NCBI RefSeq assembly: GCF_040500475.1
Contig: NZ_CP159358.1
Span: 1,798,001 to 1,862,000, forward strand
DNA from: Bacillus sp. Bos-x628
GTDB taxonomy: Bacteria > Bacillota > Bacilli > Bacillales > Bacillaceae
Reading direction: 5' to 3'
DNA length: 64,000 nucleotides
In this document: positions 26,301 through 37,700 of the stretch, piece after piece
Layout of the letters: each line of letters opens with the position of its first letter
Position numbering within the stretch: position 1 is the first letter of the stretch
Position numbers and translations under genes: made by a program
Notes under the pieces: model-generated
What the model was told of the DNA's origin: nothing
Seen by the model: only the letters and a program-made list of their open reading frames with translations
The model's database searches: none

Positions 26301-28531
26301 GCACCAAGCTGGGCACGTTGAATTTTCCCGCTCTCTGTTTTAGGAAATTGTTCTTTTTCAACTGGAATGATGTGATCAGGTTCTATCCCCATTTTCCGAA
26401 TAATTGCCTCTCTGATCTGCTGGATGATCGTGATCTTGTCCTCTAACGTTTCCTTTTGTGAGACAAAAAAGACGGCGAGTGTATCATTGCTTGATTCTGG
26501 ATTGTAAATACCATATGCAGCGGCAAAGGTCACCTCGACCCCATCAATCTCTTCCACAACGGCTTCAATTTCATAATTCAAATAGTTGGCCCCGTTAATG
26601 ACGATGATATCTTTCTCTCTTCCTGTCAGCACAAGACGACCTTCATGGATAAATCCTAAATCTCCCGTGTGAAACCAGCCGTTTTCTGCAAATACCTCTT
26701 GATTGGCTTCCTCATTTTGATAGTAGCCCATCATAATCGTCGGACTTTTCACCTGCAAACGCCCTACTTGATCCTCTGGAAGCACCTGATGATGCTCATC
26801 CACTATCCGAATCCATACTGAAGGAATCGGTGCACCTACCTCTGTAAAGGTGATCTTGTTGGAGTGATCGTGCGTGACATATTGAATCTCACTAGTTAAA
26901 GATGTTTGATCAACGGTGAGCTGTCCATCATTATCCTCACGCCGCATAAATTCTTTCGACTGTACGATAGCTGATGATGTTTCTGACATACCGTAAGCTG
27001 GCACCATCACATGACGGCTCAATCCATGTTGACCCATGATGTTCATGAATCGCCGCGTAACCTTTGGAACAACAGCTTCAGCGGCATTCATAATATATGT
27101 GAGGGAAGAAAGATCCCAGCTTCCTCGGCGAATCTCTTCCTCATATTCATTCATCATGGCAAAGGCAAAGTTTGGGGCCCATGTTCTTGTCACTTCATAT
27201 CTCTCCACCCACTCGAGCCACACCATTGGCCGTTCGATAAACTGATCAATGGAGGGACTAATCTGCTGGCAGCCGAGATAGACGTCATGCACATGAAACA
27301 TCACAATGCCCCCTACATGATCAAGCGGCATCCAGTTGAGTGACACATCCTTTTGCGTAAAGCCATTTGCCTGTTCAAACGAGATGATTCTGGCTAAAAT
27401 ACTTTGATGATTGTGACGGATACATTTTGGCATACCTGTACTTCCAGAAGACAACAGTTGAAGCACAGGTTCATCTGCCTCAGGTTCATAATGCTGTTCA
27501 TCCGGTTCACAAGCAAGTAATGTTTCAATCGTTAAAATAGGTATTGATTCCGATTCAAATTGCTCTCTCAGGCTGGCGATACCCTCCGCACTCGCTTCAT
27601 TTGTAATGATAAAAGGTTCATTTTGTAGCTGAAACACACCCTTCAGCTTATTCACCCCTTGATTCATTTCATCATAAACAGGCGGTACAGAGACAGGTGT
27701 CGGAATGATTCCCCCGAGAATACAGCCCCAAAACACAGTCACAAAATCTTGATGGTCTTTCAATTGAAGTAAGACTTGATCACCATTTGTCAGCCCTGCT
27801 GCCCTTAACCCTGACAGGACACGTTCAGCGGCTGTAAGTAGTTCAGGATAAGTTTGGGTAACAGATTGTCCTCCTTCTTTGATATAAGTCACTCCGTGAT
27901 CAGGTGACATAAATGCTGCCCTAATGAGCACCTCTGTCAGCGTGACAGGTGTACCCGGTTTTTCCATGACATCGCCACCGTATACAAGTGCTAGCGGTTT
28001 TTCATCAGCGGCTGATTCTCTCATGTTTTCGACTTGATCCTTTGCAGGCTGTTCGTTTCCTTGGGTAAGATGCCTATCAGAAAACAAATCGTCTAGATGA
28101 TATGGCGTTTGTTTTTCCGTCTGACTCACGATCAAAACAGCGGCCTCCTGTACACCTTCGATGGCCCTGGCGCGTTCCTCTAGCTTTCTCATTTCCTCTT
28201 CGTCTAGCACATCTATTGAGAGCAACACCTCTGTATCGACTGCACCGCTTTCTGTTTTTGGCAATGCAGGTAATAAGACGAGAACCGACGGCACTTCGTG
28301 AGGCTGAAGAGGGCCTGTCATTAAATCTTCTCTTGTCAGCGAAGGGTCTTTTGCCTGCGCAAACAGCACAAGCGATAGATGACCCTCCCTATTTTTTTTC
28401 GGAATCAAGGCACATTCTTCTATATGAAAATGGAGCATCATGATTCTTTCTAATGCTTTGATATCGATTCGTTTTCCGTTGATTCTCACCATATGATTTA
28501 CTGCATGACCTTTTCGTCTACTGACTAACAT
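20336..28531 (-). CDS. Depsipeptide-type NRPS, second protein: AL-KR-T-C-A-T-TE
   Basis: 2731 residues from ATG 28531, chosen for the AGGAGGAG site 8 nt upstream; the open frame reaches 28759 but those codons overlap the previous gene. Order: vestigial A-domain tail (1-106), pseudo-subdomain segment (110-150), acyl/keto-acid adenylation-like ligase (about 190-810; SSGSTGMPKC, LNWMPLDHVGG, TGDLGF, GREKDIIVINGANY), ketoreductase (about 1000-1250; TGGLGGIG, GAYSAANSF), carrier (Ser at about 1357), condensation (about 1410-1850; HHIISDAWS), adenylation (about 1870-2360; code DAFCLGATLK, aliphatic residue likely), carrier (Ser about 2407), thioesterase (about 2460-2731; GHSMGG). The layout and length resemble cereulide synthetase CesB, as remembered. 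It would add an alpha-hydroxy acid and an amino acid, then release the product. Note Ala for Gly in the HHxxxDG motif. Confidence 0.88.
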   Translation of the reverse strand: MLVSRRKGHAVNHMVRINGKRIDIKALERIMMLHFHIEECALIPKKNREGHLSLVLFAQAKDPSLTREDLMTGPLQPHEVPSVLVLLPALPKTESGAVDTEVLLSIDVLDEEEMRKLEERARAIEGVQEAAVLIVSQTEKQTPYHLDDLFSDRHLTQGNEQPAKDQVENMRESAADEKPLALVYGGDVMEKPGTPVTLTEVLIRAAFMSPDHGVTYIKEGGQSVTQTYPELLTAAERVLSGLRAAGLTNGDQVLLQLKDHQDFVTVFWGCILGGIIPTPVSVPPVYDEMNQGVNKLKGVFQLQNEPFIITNEASAEGIASLREQFESESIPILTIETLLACEPDEQHYEPEADEPVLQLLSSGSTGMPKCIRHNHQSILARIISFEQANGFTQKDVSLNWMPLDHVGGIVMFHVHDVYLGCQQISPSIDQFIERPMVWLEWVERYEVTRTWAPNFAFAMMNEYEEEIRRGSWDLSSLTYIMNAAEAVVPKVTRRFMNIMGQHGLSRHVMVPAYGMSETSSAIVQSKEFMRREDNDGQLTVDQTSLTSEIQYVTHDHSNKITFTEVGAPIPSVWIRIVDEHHQVLPEDQVGRLQVKSPTIMMGYYQNEEANQEVFAENGWFHTGDLGFIHEGRLVLTGREKDIIVINGANYLNYEIEAVVEEIDGVEVTFAAAYGIYNPESSNDTLAVFFVSQKETLEDKITIIQQIREAIIRKMGIEPDHIIPVEKEQFPKTESGKIQRAQLGAALKDGVFQDIERALDLASQNEQTLPDWFHKRIWTKENIGPSQAISDHPVLVFEDEKGLYQQVYTQFKQMNQPYVSVKKGHEFLRLSKGLYQMNPRIKGDYVRLIAALEADELNINRILHMWNVTDKEAIVSLDHFKEMHSTNLSILYLYQALRQENKEPIRLAVVTKGGQFVHQTDELHVEKTALVGLLKTIPQEWEGAQVSHIDIEAEEYGLDAERIAAEMSTIHMKPEVAYRKEHRLVPKLERVDMMQAPQTEEFFECGSVYLLTGGLGGIGFELSKHLLPFGLKLVLIGRTRLEEDEEKNAAFSQLTLLGDVIYIQADVTDVSEVEHAIYEAEKHWGHSIRGAIHLAGSGNVSEHFQHAQKYTLAQTSEEDFMKEIGGKAEGAWVLQEVFKHDPTAPLIFFGSVNGFFGGTTFGAYSAANSFLDGLAHTLTFNEGRRAICLNFSMWDNLGLSKGHTAAELTVRKGFQLIGKKQGLSSLCLGVRLHEAHLFIGLDRTNQNIAKQLQPVPMPHFERKLYYTVQTGQTPHLYDISDLTEGDWDTRQVPDIPKKTDGSIDYEALKLLDQKAENRREKRLPETKTEQLLATIWEDILKVDRVYAEDQFFDLGGHSLKATQTISRINHECSIKAPLKILFESRNLAHLAQMVDELKGTPAVKEAMIPKLEKQTSYELSHAQQRIWFLSTLEKSHHYNILGAWKLTGRLNIQALTKAIGLLTKRHEALRATFQSLGGKPVQLIQENLPPSVTVANFSLFNENTRARRLEQLIQQEANRIYNLERGPLAQWTIVVMGKEEYYLLCGQHHIISDAWSLSLMIQELEVVYKALLAEREPQLPALDIEWTDYIHWQNEQLKNNQNDRAYWLEALQGELPILELPFDRPRPPVQTFHGATEQMVLDETLVRRLQALSKQQGTTLFMTMLSAYYVLLHKLSGQTDVIVGSPIAGREIEQTEPLVGMFVNTLALRQDVSKTSTFADLLNKVKEMTLKAFEHQHYPFDKLVDELAIDRELSRSPIFQVAMGYVTDSLDVNLKGLASESVMVNHTVSKFDLTLHLFEQADKLSIHVEYNTDLFDQETIHRYMTYYLHILDGMTNQPERTFADFCLMDQAEQNAMVVEKNQTETPYPKRTLQELFEEQVNRGPQRIALSYLEETMTYQTLNEKATKLAGYLQSQGIGPGALVPMLFDRSFEMVVAVLGIIKSGAAYVPMSPDYPDARIRLIISDTKSHVILTQSHLASRLAGLASSIIVMDEPLPEEDAVYKKEKSVVGEHQLAYVNYTSGSTGTPKGVMLPHGGVVRLVKETNYIELGPEDKMLQLSNYAFDAFTFELWGMLLNGGQLILIPKYAALNMDELTQLIKTHQVTANCLPTALFNRLVEHDPKSVAGYRTLLVGGEAMSSEHARKALPHMKGVLINAYGPTENTTLATTHQVTHLPDDARSIPIGVPVANSTVVILDEYLMPVPVGIKGEIYIGGAGLAKGYLHDPDRTKERFIDNPFPALKGDKLYQSGDLGKWRSDGSIEYIGRTDNLVKIRGYRIECGEIETALLKHPQVKECTVIAKAYGSSKRLAAYLVTDGEKPVPGWKAFLQESLPNYMIPSYFVELDSIPVTTNGKVDQKALPEPTERVSSFHEDDKPATELEQRIVTAFQEVLGVKQLGANDSFFDLGGDSIMSIQAVAKLKEKGISVDPKWVFMHPAPAQLAAYINTLPEQGESVERQPKDYVIELKKGDPAEPSIFFAPPAGGTVMGYIDVAKLMTHQGAVYALQSPGLYEDEEPQFLHYSELVSIFIEAIEAFYRPGIDYLAGHSMGGHLAYGMSQRLSHAGKMPKGLIILDTVPVLRDEADQALHADMSEEEVKMLALVLGMGNLVGIKPEVLQGLSFQEVKQKILKEAEKDEVVHQFMNDQYLDKYLQMQTHNTIMSQAIELEKEPFTVPFYIVQSSEHATDFQKKFADWEAYTKGSCSYYHIKGDHVTMMKRPQADELAQILQTIIKG

Positions 28532-28775
28532 TGATTTTCTCCTCCTACATCCAATCCAAAATCTGAATCTGACCTTCTTCCGTCCATACGCCGACATCTC
28601 CTGTCGGATAGAGTTGTTCGCCTGTTTGATGTCGGAATGGATGCGGAATTTTATGGGCCTCCATCCAATCGGCAAGCTCCCCACAATGTGCTTTGATATC
28701 CTTTGAACCAATAAAGATGTCTCCTGGAAATCCAATCGGCATGAGCTGATATTGTTCATTTAGTACATAGATTTC
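28214..28775 (-). other. Vestigial adenylation domain split between two synthetase genes
   Basis: The last 76 residues of the upstream protein match A-domain motifs A6-A7 (IYVLNEQYQLMPIGFPGDIF, then EQLYPTGDVGVWTEEGQI) and end with TAG just where the A8 loop should come. The first 106 residues of the downstream protein carry on with A8-A10 (HMVRINGKRID, then LPALPKTESGAVD). Motifs A1-A5, about 350 residues that bind ATP and substrate, are absent: the normal C-A linker (TIVTNKEKERMVNNWA) runs almost straight into A6. It cannot adenylate and is presumably structural, if anything. Confidence 0.75.
28539..28546 (-). promoter_or_regulatory. Strong ribosome binding site inside the split A domain
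   Basis: AGGAGGAG on the minus strand overlaps the upstream gene's TAG stop and stands 7-8 nt before the downstream ATG at 28531. It fixes the start and shows that the split is translated as two proteins with probable coupling, rather than being a simple frameshift artefact. Confidence 0.8.
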
Positions 28776-31700
28776 CGTTTCACTAGAAGGATCATGAACA
28801 CCTGAGTAGACCTCTTCTTGGTCTGGGTATAGCACACTAACTTGTGCGTTTATCGCCCAATTATTGACCATCCGTTCTTTCTCTTTATTTGTCACAATTG
28901 TAAAAGAAGAGAGCGGTATATCTGATTGTTCTGTCATGGCTTCAAGCGTGTGCAGTAGTTGCTGCATCATCGTCTGGATTTGCTTTTCTGTATATTGGTT
29001 CAAGCGGTAAGTGACTCGAAGCTCTAATGTATCCCCCGGCACGGCCACTAGTGTCAGATCATAGTTGGTTTCCTCGTGACTTGCGATATCTAGTATTTTC
29101 ACACCATATGGCTCGACCGATTCAATCGGGTAGTTTTCAAAAACGACAATGCTGTGAAACAATGATTCACCATTTGGAATATGGGTCATCTGCTGAATAT
29201 CCGGCAGAACTGTATACTCATATTCACGCATCTGAAAAACGGTTTCCTGTGTATGGGCCAACATGCGAGAAATCGTCCAGTCCGGTGTAAATGGCAAACG
29301 GAGCGGCAATGTGTTAATAAATAGTCCAGTCATGTTTTCAACATCTGTTAAGGCAGCCGGTCGTCCAGATACCGTGACACCAAACACCACATCCTCTGAA
29401 CCCGAGTGAAGGTGCAGCAGCAGGCCCCATGCTGACTGAATCAGTGTGCTCATTGTCACCTTCTGCGTGCCAGTTAATTCTTCCAATTTCCGCTGTAAAT
29501 CTTGCGTCAGTTTGACGCTATACTGCTTGATTCCTGACGGTTCTTCCAGTGCTTGTTCACCGTCTCCAGGAAGCGGTGTCGCTTCCTCAACCCCTGACAT
29601 ATAATCTTTCCAAAATTCATTCGCCTTTTGCTGATCCTGCTTATACAACCACTCGATAAAATCTTGATATGGCCGCACAGGGGGAAGGTCGATCTGTCTT
29701 TCGTCCATAAGAGAACGATACAGTGCGAAGGACTCTCCAATTAAGCTGAACAAACTCCAGCCATCTATTAAAATATGATGAAAGCTAAAAACAAAAGTGC
29801 TTCTCTTATCATCACATGTAAATAGTGCAATGCGAATGAGCGGCTCATCTATATTCTCTAAATCGAAATCTCTTAAACGATCGGACTGCAAATATTGTTC
29901 AATCAGATCCCTTTGTTCTTGTTCACTCATATGGCGCACATCGTGCTGATTGAGGTGAATGCTTCCTTCTGATCTGATCAATTGCACTGGCTCTTTTAAG
30001 CCTTCCCAAGCGAATCTTGTCCGTAAAATGGAATGACGTCCCGCAAGGAGATTCCATGCCTGTTCATACTGATGACCATCAGTTAATCCTTCCAGCGTCA
30101 TGTGAACCTGACCAAAATAAGCCTGTGACGCTTGATCTAAAAGTGCATGAAACAGCATGCCCTGTTGCATTGGAGAAAGCGGGTACACATCCATCACATT
30201 GTCTGGAAGCTGATCAATTTGCTGCTGCGACAATTGCACCATTGGGAAATCAGATGGTGTAAAACCACCAGTTGTCTCTAAACAATGTGAGAGTATCTCC
30301 TCTATTTTTCCCTTGAACCGCTCAGGTATCAGACGCACTTCTTCATTCTTGAGAAGCTCACGGTTCATCATAAAATTCATCTGAAGCTGACCACCCACAA
30401 CATAGCCGTACACATCGATTAAATGCTGTCTATCGGCTTTCGGATCATGAACGTGCCCATTTCGGTCATCTGCTAAATAAAGCCTTGCCTCACCATCTGT
30501 CTGATCTAATTGACCAAAGTAATTAAAACTGATCTGCGGAGTCACCGTTTTGAGTAAACGAGATTCGGTCATATATTGAAGCAGACCATAGCCGATCCCC
30601 TTTTGCGGCACAGCTCTTAAGGTTTCTTTGACATCTTTGATTTGTCTTTCGATATCGGTCTTTATAAAAGGAATCAAAATAGGATAAGAGCTCGTAAACC
30701 AGCCGACTGTCCGTGACAAATCCATTTGTTCAAATAAATCCTCGCGTCCATGCCCCTCTAATGTCATCAAAACGGGTTGACCAATGGCTTGTACAAGCCC
30801 TGCTAAAAGTAAATCGTTCACCTCTGTCCGATATGCTTGAGATGCCTGCTTGAGCAAAGTCTCTGTTTGGTTCTTCGTCAACTGAACAGATCGTATTTCA
30901 GCATGTTCTTCTATATTGGAAAGCGCTGGCTTTTGAAAAGGAGAACCTTCACCCTCTTTATCAATCACCTGCTGCCAAAAACGCGCCTGCTTTAGTAATG
31001 TTTCTGTTTGTGCATACTCATATAGTGCATCAGCCCAACGCTTGTAAGAAGCGGTTTTCTTCGCAAAAGTCACAGCCTGACCCGCTTTCAACTGCTGAAG
31101 ACCTGCTAACAAATCCTCCTGTATGATACGCCATGAGATACCATCTATCACCAGATGATGTGCAGCGACGAAAAGTTCTGATGTATTGTGGCCTGTGTGG
31201 AAAAGAATGGCCTTGATCACTTCTCCTTGCTCTAAAGACAATGTACTTTGGCAAGCACCCGTTTCTATATGGATTTGCTTAAGAGCTTCTTCATATGAAT
31301 AGCTCGTCAAATCAAAAGATGTGACACAAGGGATTACACCCGGTTCACGAACGGTTTGCACCCAAGTTCCATCCGCCTCTTTTATATACATCGCCCTTAG
31401 CATATCGTGATGATCGACAAGCTTTGAAAGAACATGTGTCACCTGCGAGAGCGACACTGACTGATTCAATTCAATATGTGCCGATAGATTCCAATAATCT
31501 CGGTTTGCCAATGACTGCTCAAAAAACCATGATTGAATCGGGAGCGGACGCACCTCTCCAGTAACCGGTGTCTGATCATACGAAACGGCTTGATCAGTCT
31601 TTTTCATAGCGTGAGCAAGCTGTGAAATGGTCTGCTTTTCAAATACATCTCTCGGCTGAATGATATAGCCTTTTTGTGCCAAGCGCGCCACCATTTGTAT

Positions 31701-34700
31701 GATGATAATAGAGTCCCCGCCAAGCTCAAAGTAGTTATCATGTATACCAATCGACGGAGCACCAAGTAGCTGGCACCACACCTTTTCTAATATCCGCTCT
31801 TTTTCACTTACTGGCCCGTCAGTCAGCATGGTTCCTTCTTTCTGTTTCCATTCTGGTGCTGGGAGACGTTTATGGTCTACCTTGCCATTTGGTGTGAGTG
31901 GCAGTTCATCCAGCTCCATCAACAGGCTTGGCACCATATAATCAGGTAATAGTTTCTTCAAGGTTTGGCGAATGTCTTGCTTGGTCAAAGAACCTTTCTG
32001 AACGAAATAGCCAATTAATTGTTTATGACCATTCTCTTGTTGATGCGGGATGACTGCACATTCTGTCACTCCCTTAAAGGTCAGCATAGCGGCTTCAATT
32101 TCTCCACATTCTACGCGATGTCCTCGAATTTTCACTTGCTGATCGATTCTTCCAAGACAGTCTATGATGCCATTTGGTAGCCAGCGTCCTAAGTCGCCAG
32201 TTTTATATAAACGCGCTCCTTCTCGGAAAGGGTGCGAGATAAATGATTGCGTTGTTTTTTCTTCATCTCCAAGGTAACCAAGTGCAAGCCCTGTACCGCC
32301 AACGTATATCTCGCCGATAACTCCTTGCGGGACAGGTTGTAGTTGCCTGTCTAATATAAAGGCTTCTGAATAGGCAATCGGCTGACCGATTGGTACAGTG
32401 GTTTGCCTTTCATCCAAATCTCGAATGCGATGAACACAGGAGAACGTGGTGTTTTCGGTTGGACCATAACCGTTTAAGAGCCCTTCAGGCAAATACGTCA
32501 ATGCTTTACGTATGTGAGCGGCAGATAAGGCGTCCCCGCCGACGAATAAAGCGTTAAATCCAGATAATGCTTCTGGATGCTCTTCTGTTAAACGGTTAAA
32601 CAATGGTACAGTCAGAAAACCCGTTGTAATCTTATAAGCCTTCAGGGCTTCAGCCAGTGCATCCATTGATAAAATGGTATCTCGATCAGTGAGTATCAGT
32701 CTTCCGCCGTTCAGCAGTGCACCCCATATTTCATAGGTAAATGCATCAAACGAGAAGCTGGCGATTTGCAAAATACGTGTTTGTTCATCAAGAGTGACAT
32801 AATCGGTTTCACATACAAGCCGAATGACGGCTTGATGCGGAATGAGAACCCCTTTTGGCTGTCCAGTCGATCCAGATGTGTAATTGATATAAGCGAGTCC
32901 TTCTGGGGTGAGCGCAGCAGATACCACGTTCGCTACTGGTAAAAATTCTTCATATCCTTGATCAAGACAAACCATATCGGTGCGGCTGATGGATACCTTT
33001 TTTAGCCATTTGTTTTTCGTGAGCAAGAGCTTTATCCCTGTATCCTTCAACATATAGTCAATTCGTGCAACAGGATATTCTGGGTCAATTGGCACGTAAG
33101 CACCTCCTGCTCTCACAATCGCCAGCACCCCAAGAATCATTTCTGGCGTTCGGTCTATCAGCAAGCCCACTGGCTCATGGGGGGTGACCCCTCGCTGCTG
33201 TAAATAAGCGGCAAGCCGTTCCACTTTTTCATGTAAGGTGCGATAGGTCCATTGCTCCCCTTGGTATTCAAGGGCGATTGCATGAGGTGTCTTTTTCACT
33301 TGCTCCTCAAATCGTTCCGTGATGAGGAGTGGACCTGATGGTTTGCCCGTTTTCCCGCTCCATTCATACACCAGTTGATGCTTCTCATTCTCTGGCAAGA
33401 ACGGGATTTGTTCGATCTGTTGCTCTGGATTCTCACAAATGCTGCCAAGCATGTGCTCGTAGTATTGGATGAATCGATCCATTGTATCGTCAGAGAATAA
33501 ATCCGTATTATACTCAAGTGATAAACGAAGACCCTCAGCTCCTTCAAACACAAAAAGAGATAGATCAAATTTCGCTGTGTCAGTATCTTCAATGGTTAAA
33601 ACTGACGTTGCCTCTCCCATTCGAGAAGCCTCAAGTGGCAGGTTTTGCAGGACGAACATGACCTGAAATAATGGCTGCTTGCTAGCATCACGTGCAATAT
33701 TTAGTTCATCCACCACCATCTCAAACGGGACATCCTGATGTGCATATGCTCCGATGGTTGTTTTCTTCACTTGCTTTAATAGCTCTTTAAAGGAAGGATT
33801 CCCCCCATGATCAATGCGAAGCGCCAAAGTATTGACGAAGAATCCGATTAAGTGCTCAATTTCAGAGCGATTTCTTCCGGCGATCACCGATCCAATCACA
33901 AATTCATCTTGGGAAGACAATCGATGTAAAAGCGTTGAGAAAGCCGAGAGTAACGTCATATACAATGTGCTGTCTGTCTGCTGAGAAAGTGTTGTCAGTC
34001 GCTCAGACAATTCCTTTGACAGCCGCCATTTCTTCGATTTTCCTTTGTAGGATTGTAAGGCGGGGCGCGGATTGTCATATGGCAATTCCAGATCTTGAAC
34101 AGGCGACGCAAATTGCTCTTTCCAATAGGAGAGCTGCTCTTGTAATATATCCCCTGTCAAATATTCTTTCTGCCATAGCGCATAATCTGCATATTGCAGC
34201 GGTATTAAAGGAAGCATTGGTTCTCGCCCTTCAATCGCCGCTGTATACGATTCAGATAGCTCTTTTGCTACAATGCCAATCGACCAGCCATCTGACACAA
34301 TATGGTGAATGGACATGATCAGAAGGTGGTCCGTGTTCGATAGTCGAATCAGCTTTGCCCGAAAGACAGCTTCATCCTCTAATTGAAAAGGTGTGTTTGC
34401 CTCCCTTTTCGCCCATTCAGCCGCTTTGTGCTCTTTTTCTTCCTGTGAAGCCAATTCTGATAGATCAAGGATTTCCAGTTCCGAAAGACTTATGCTTTCA
34501 TGGATGATCTGCACTGGTTCATCCCCGCTCATCGCAAAGGATGTTCTCAATGATTCATGTCTTCGTACCATCTGATCTAGACTTTTCTGAAGTACACCAA
34601 GATCTAAAGGTCCATTCATTCGAAAAGAAATCGTATTATTGTAAAATGGTAGATCTGGCTCTAATTGATAGAGAAACCATTGTCTTTGCTGAGCGAAAGA

Positions 34701-37700
34701 CATTGGAATATCCCGACTTCTTTCCGCTTTTCTCATCGGAATCGCTTCATCGGTTTTGGCATGTGCATCAATCCATCCTGCCAATTCTCCGAGTCTTGTA
34801 TGCTCAAAAAGAACAGATAGCGGAACTTCAAAACCAGTTCTTTGTCTGATAGCTGACAGCATTTGCGTCGCTTTCAGCGAATGACCCCCTAATAAAAAGA
34901 AATGATCGCTGCAGCTTACATCTGAGACATCCAGCAGGTCTGACCAAATGTGTGCAAGGAGTTTCTCTGTACCGGTTTGAGGAGGTCGGTCTTCTGACTC
35001 ATGCTCACTTTCCTCTATGAGTTCATGGAAGTAAGCTTCATCTGGTGTGCCGTCTTCTTTTTCCCGCCATAGTTCCTCAGGATAAAGATGTACAGTATAC
35101 TCACTTGATAGACGTGGCTGTAAGAACGTTTGAATTGAATGATATAGTCGTTCTTCTATCGCCTTTGATTGATCGGTTTTGAAAAATACATAAATCGCTT
35201 GTTCTATTTGTATCTCTGCATTGACCAGCTCTTGAATCTCTCTCTTCGATCGGTCTAATCCCGCATAAATTAACGTCGCATTTGTCATGAGCCCTGCCAG
35301 TATCGTATTTAAGCCAGCCTGCTTTGAAATCGGAAGATAGCCTCTTTCTTTTAAAATGCCTTTGATCATGGAGCCTTCGCTCATCCCGATCTCATCCCAC
35401 ATGCTGAAACTAAAGCAATACGGCTTCACTGTAGAAGTCAGTTTCTGATAATGAGTAAATTGTTCAACGAACTCATTGGCGGCGCAATAGGCTCCTACTG
35501 TCATCCCGCCCTTTAGCGTTCGTGCCGAAGAGCTAGAGATAAACAAGACGTTCCGCCGTTTGGATGCAGCTTCATGAAGTGCAATGGTTCCATATACCTT
35601 CGCTTCGTACATCTCATTCAAAGACACTGACGTGATTTGAGCAAGCAGCTCTTCTTGTATGATGCCAGCGAAATGAACAATCCCTTTTAACCATCTACCA
35701 TGAGTCACTTCATGTTTGGATACGATTGATTCAATTGCGTTTGCATCGGTGATATCCGCTTTTTCATAAACAACAGTGCCGCCATGGTCTTCCGCTAATT
35801 TTTCCAGTAAAGACAATGTCTCTTTTTGATTAGCGGGTAATTCGTCTTTGGCCCTTCTGCCAAGCAAGACAAGATGTACCTGATGGGTGGTGAGTAAATA
35901 TTCACTGAGCATTGATCCAATCCCGCCGAGTCCGCCTGTCATTACGTAAAGACCTGATAGTTCAAATGGCGGCTTCTTCATTTGCTGCTTTTTCTCCAGA
36001 TGAAGCGGTGTGAGTACAGGCACATAGCGCATGCCTTCTCGAAAAGCGACTATATGGTCTGGTTTCTTGCTTTTCATTTCTGTCATGATAGCCGATGCAT
36101 GAGATGCTTGAGATGCTGATTCTGTCAGACAAAAATCAAGGCATTGAACATTGATAAAAGGCCATTCATGCTTGATAGCTGTCATCAGCCCTGCTGTAGT
36201 CGCTTTTTCTACATCATGCTTTTTATCTCCCGGCACTTTCATCGCATGGGATGACACAAAAGTGATGGTCACTGGTTCCTCATATGCGGCTATCGCTTTT
36301 GTTAAAAACAATGCGCTCATGCTGCCAGTACACTGTGCTTGTTTTGCCATGTCGACATGAAGTGGATCTTGATGGTTTGTGTAATTCCAAAGGTGAATGA
36401 TCTGTTTTACCGAAACGCCGTACGAACGGAGCGTATCAAAGAGTTGTTCGTAATCAGATGGCTGATTTGGGTGGATGAGGTAATGTTTGTGTGAGAGTTG
36501 TGTAAATTCTTGACCCGGTTCAACCGTAATATAAGTTCCTTCGTTGGTATTATGTGATTTCAATTGATCTGTCAACCCTAATGAGTCTGCAAAGATCACA
36601 ATGTCGCCTAAAGCTTGTTCTGCCGCTTGATCAATCGGAGCACAGCTCCATTCTTTCTGATAGCTCCAATCTGGCAGTGTATGCTCATTTTCAAGCCTAA
36701 TATCCATTTCCTTTATGATTTCATCAAATTCGCCATCTTGCCATCTTTTCCTAAGCTGTGCCCGTTCTATTTTTCCAGAGCTTGTTTTCGGAAATGCATG
36801 CTTCTGAACAGGTATGATGCAAGATGCAGACAGCCCTATTTTTGTTGCAATATGGGATTTCATGTGCTGACTTGTCCTGATGATGTAAGAAGGTTCATAT
36901 AGTTTTGGTGTGAAAAAGAGAATCAATTCGTCAGAAGCAGATGCTGCTAAACGAACGGAACAAGCTGCGACAAAGCTCGTTTCTACACCAGGCACTTCCT
37001 CGGCAATGGCTTCAATTTCATAGTTGTGATAATTTTTACCATTTATGATGATCATGTCTTTTTCTCTACCGGTTAACGTCAGCCTTCCTTCGTGCAGGAA
37101 ACCTAGATCACCAGTGTGAAACCAGCCATCTGCTTGAAACACTTCTTGATTCGCTTCGTCATTCTTGTAATAGCCCTTCATTGTCGTTAGCCCTTTGATT
37201 TGCACGCTGCCAATGTGATCTTCTGGAAGAAGCTCCTGCTGATGATTGACAACGCGAATCGTGATACCTGGAATCGGTCTTCCCAGCTCTGTAAAGCTGA
37301 CTGTTCCAGTCTCACGGGCTAAGGCAGGCCTTAGCTGATCTGCCAGTGATGTCTCTTCAAAGGTCAATACCCCGCTGTCTTCATTCCCCCTTTCAATGGC
37401 AAAGGAGAAGACAACCGCTGATGAGATTTCAGACATACCGAAGGCTGGTCTAATCACATCTCCCTTTAACCCGTGCGGAGCAAGCAGGTGTAAAAACCGG
37501 TGAATCGTCTTCGGTACGACCGCTTCTGCCCCATTGATCATACAGGTCATGGCAGAAAGATCCCAAGACCCTGAAGAAATTTCTTTCTCATAATCATTGA
37601 TCATTGCAAAAGCGAAGTTAGGCGCCCATGTCTTCGTGGCGCGGTAACGGTCCATCCAATCAAGCCACCGCAATGGCTGAGCAATGAAGTCATCTGTCCT

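Noticed and set aside
28531..28547. Sequencing frameshift as cause of the split between the two synthetase genes
   Set aside because: A strong ribosome site and well-spaced ATG exist at the break, and the A-domain remnant is already dead; not fully excluded without resequencing.
28532..28759. Upstream ATG 28759 as start of the second synthetase protein
   Set aside because: Those codons overlap the coding end of the previous gene, show no homology, and lack a ribosome site; ATG 28531 has AGGAGGAG.
29027..29290. Plus-strand ORFs throughout 20-64 kb
   Set aside because: All lie antisense to continuous NRPS frames with intact domain motifs and lack ribosome sites.
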